Origin: Verrucomicrobiota bacterium
GTDB taxonomy: Bacteria; Verrucomicrobiota; Lentisphaeria; Oligosphaerales; Oligosphaeraceae
Direction: 5' to 3'
Length of the DNA: 5,901 bases
Assembly (NCBI GenBank): GCA_022709995.1
Contig: JAKLHU010000153.1
Span: 1-5,901 of the forward strand
A program made the translations under genes and the position numbers. The notes beneath the pieces were generated by a model that saw only the letters and a program-made list of their open reading frames with translations, had not been told where the DNA came from and searched no databases. Below are positions 5,275 to 5,901 of the stretch, piece after piece; position 1 is the stretch's first letter; every line of letters begins with the position of its first letter.

Positions 5275-5901
5275 TCAGGGAATGACGCTGACCCGGTTCA
5301 CGTACGTCACGTCGACGGCCGAAATGGTGCCGTTGGTTTTGACTTTATGGAGGATGATGTCATTGAGGCGGTCGAGTGCGGCATTCATGCCGATGACCGG
5401 GATGACGACTTGGGCGCCGCTGCGGAAGACTGGCGAAAAGGGCAGGGCGCGCACGATCAGGCGCAGCTGGCGCTGCTGATAGTCAAGTTGAATCAGGGCG
5501 ATGTCCAGATAGCGTCCATCCGGCCGGGTGCGGGTCAGTTGGAGCAGCCGCAAGGCGGCCGCCAGCATTTGGTCGTCGGTTTTCTGGCCGGGGACGAGTT
5601 GGGAGGGGTTGCGGACGCCGGTGACGTGCGGGATCGTGTCAGGAATGTCTTTGACATTGTACGGCAGGATGACGCCCTCGGCGTCGATGTGGAGCGGCGG
5701 CGAGCAGTGCAGCAGGGCGGTTGGGAGGCGTTCCGTGAGGCGTATGTGCAGCGTATCCGGCAGGATCCGGCGCACCTCGACGGATTTGATGAGTGGTTCG
5801 CTGGCGAAGCGCTCATGAATCGTCTTCAGCTTCAGGTTCATGAGGTTGTTGCGCCCGATCTCGATACCCATTTCACTCAAGATGGTCAGGACCCGGTTGG
5901 A
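5275..5901 (-). CDS. ftsQ: FtsQ-like cell-division protein, C-terminal part (partial, runs off the right edge)
   Basis: The frame is open from the right edge to a TGA at 5275-5277, giving 208 residues with the true start outside the window. FtsQ is a single-pass inner-membrane protein whose extracytoplasmic part links early and late divisome proteins. The first 60 visible residues look like the end of a POTRA domain: SEMGIEIGRNNLMNLKL, then SVEVRRILPDTLHIRLTERLPTALL (visible residues 40-64), matching the family's A-x-V-x-R-x-x-P-x-T-L-x-I-x-v-x-E-R-x-P-x-A. HIDAEGVILP (71-80) is the conserved D-x-x-G strand that starts the FtsQ beta domain, and the end (SAVDVTYVNRVSVIP) fits the usual final strand. 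The N-terminal cytoplasmic tail and membrane helix are missing. In-frame TTG (5880) and ATG (5871) codons lie inside the POTRA domain and are not the start. A less specific POTRA protein remains possible; mur or ftsA/ftsZ neighbours just outside would settle it. Confidence 0.75.
   Translation of the reverse strand, partial: SNRVLTILSEMGIEIGRNNLMNLKLKTIHERFASEPLIKSVEVRRILPDTLHIRLTERLPTALLHCSPPLHIDAEGVILPYNVKDIPDTIPHVTGVRNPSQLVPGQKTDDQMLAAALRLLQLTRTRPDGRYLDIALIQLDYQQRQLRLIVRALPFSPVFRSGAQVVIPVIGMNAALDRLNDIILHKVKTNGTISAVDVTYVNRVSVIP

Overview
This is a GC-rich bacterial chromosomal segment that is almost entirely coding. It has seven protein genes and no RNA gene, insertion sequence or CRISPR array that I can see. 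The SGNH hydrolase type (GxDLY domain plus a GDSL_3-like domain), the NfeD-type protease and the general composition would fit a member of the Planctomycetes-Verrucomicrobia-Lentisphaerae group. That placement is an impression from family knowledge, and the window has no decisive marker.

Layout: from right to left, the minus strand carries the C-terminal part of an FtsQ-like cell-division protein (5901 to 5275). After a break it carries a phasin-like small coiled-coil protein (2817 to 2500), folC (2414 to 1164), a nitroreductase (1145 to 570), and the N-terminal part of an exported ClpP/NfeD-class serine protease (466 to the window edge). Two plus-strand genes for exported proteins interrupt this: a chagasin-like (I42) cysteine-protease inhibitor with a long disordered N-terminal region (3109-3942), and a GxDLY/SGNH esterase (4088-5230) that converges on ftsQ.

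The phasin-like gene and the inhibitor gene diverge from a 291-bp intergenic region. It holds a plausible sigma70-type promoter for each direction: TTGCCA/TATTAT on minus and TTGCTT/TATAAT on plus. The phasin-like gene, folC and the nitroreductase gene have short gaps (85 and 18 bp) and could be one transcript. The protease gene is set apart by a 103-bp spacer containing a run of AGTGGAC heptamers, the most distinctive non-coding structure in the window.

Functionally the window mixes housekeeping genes (folate polyglutamylation, division) with redox and envelope or secreted functions. No gene cluster here clearly forms an undescribed system. The items most worth a second look are the heptamer array, the divergent exported I42 inhibitor with its basic, Gln-rich linker beside a secreted esterase, and the altered motifs in FolC and in the SGNH hydrolase.
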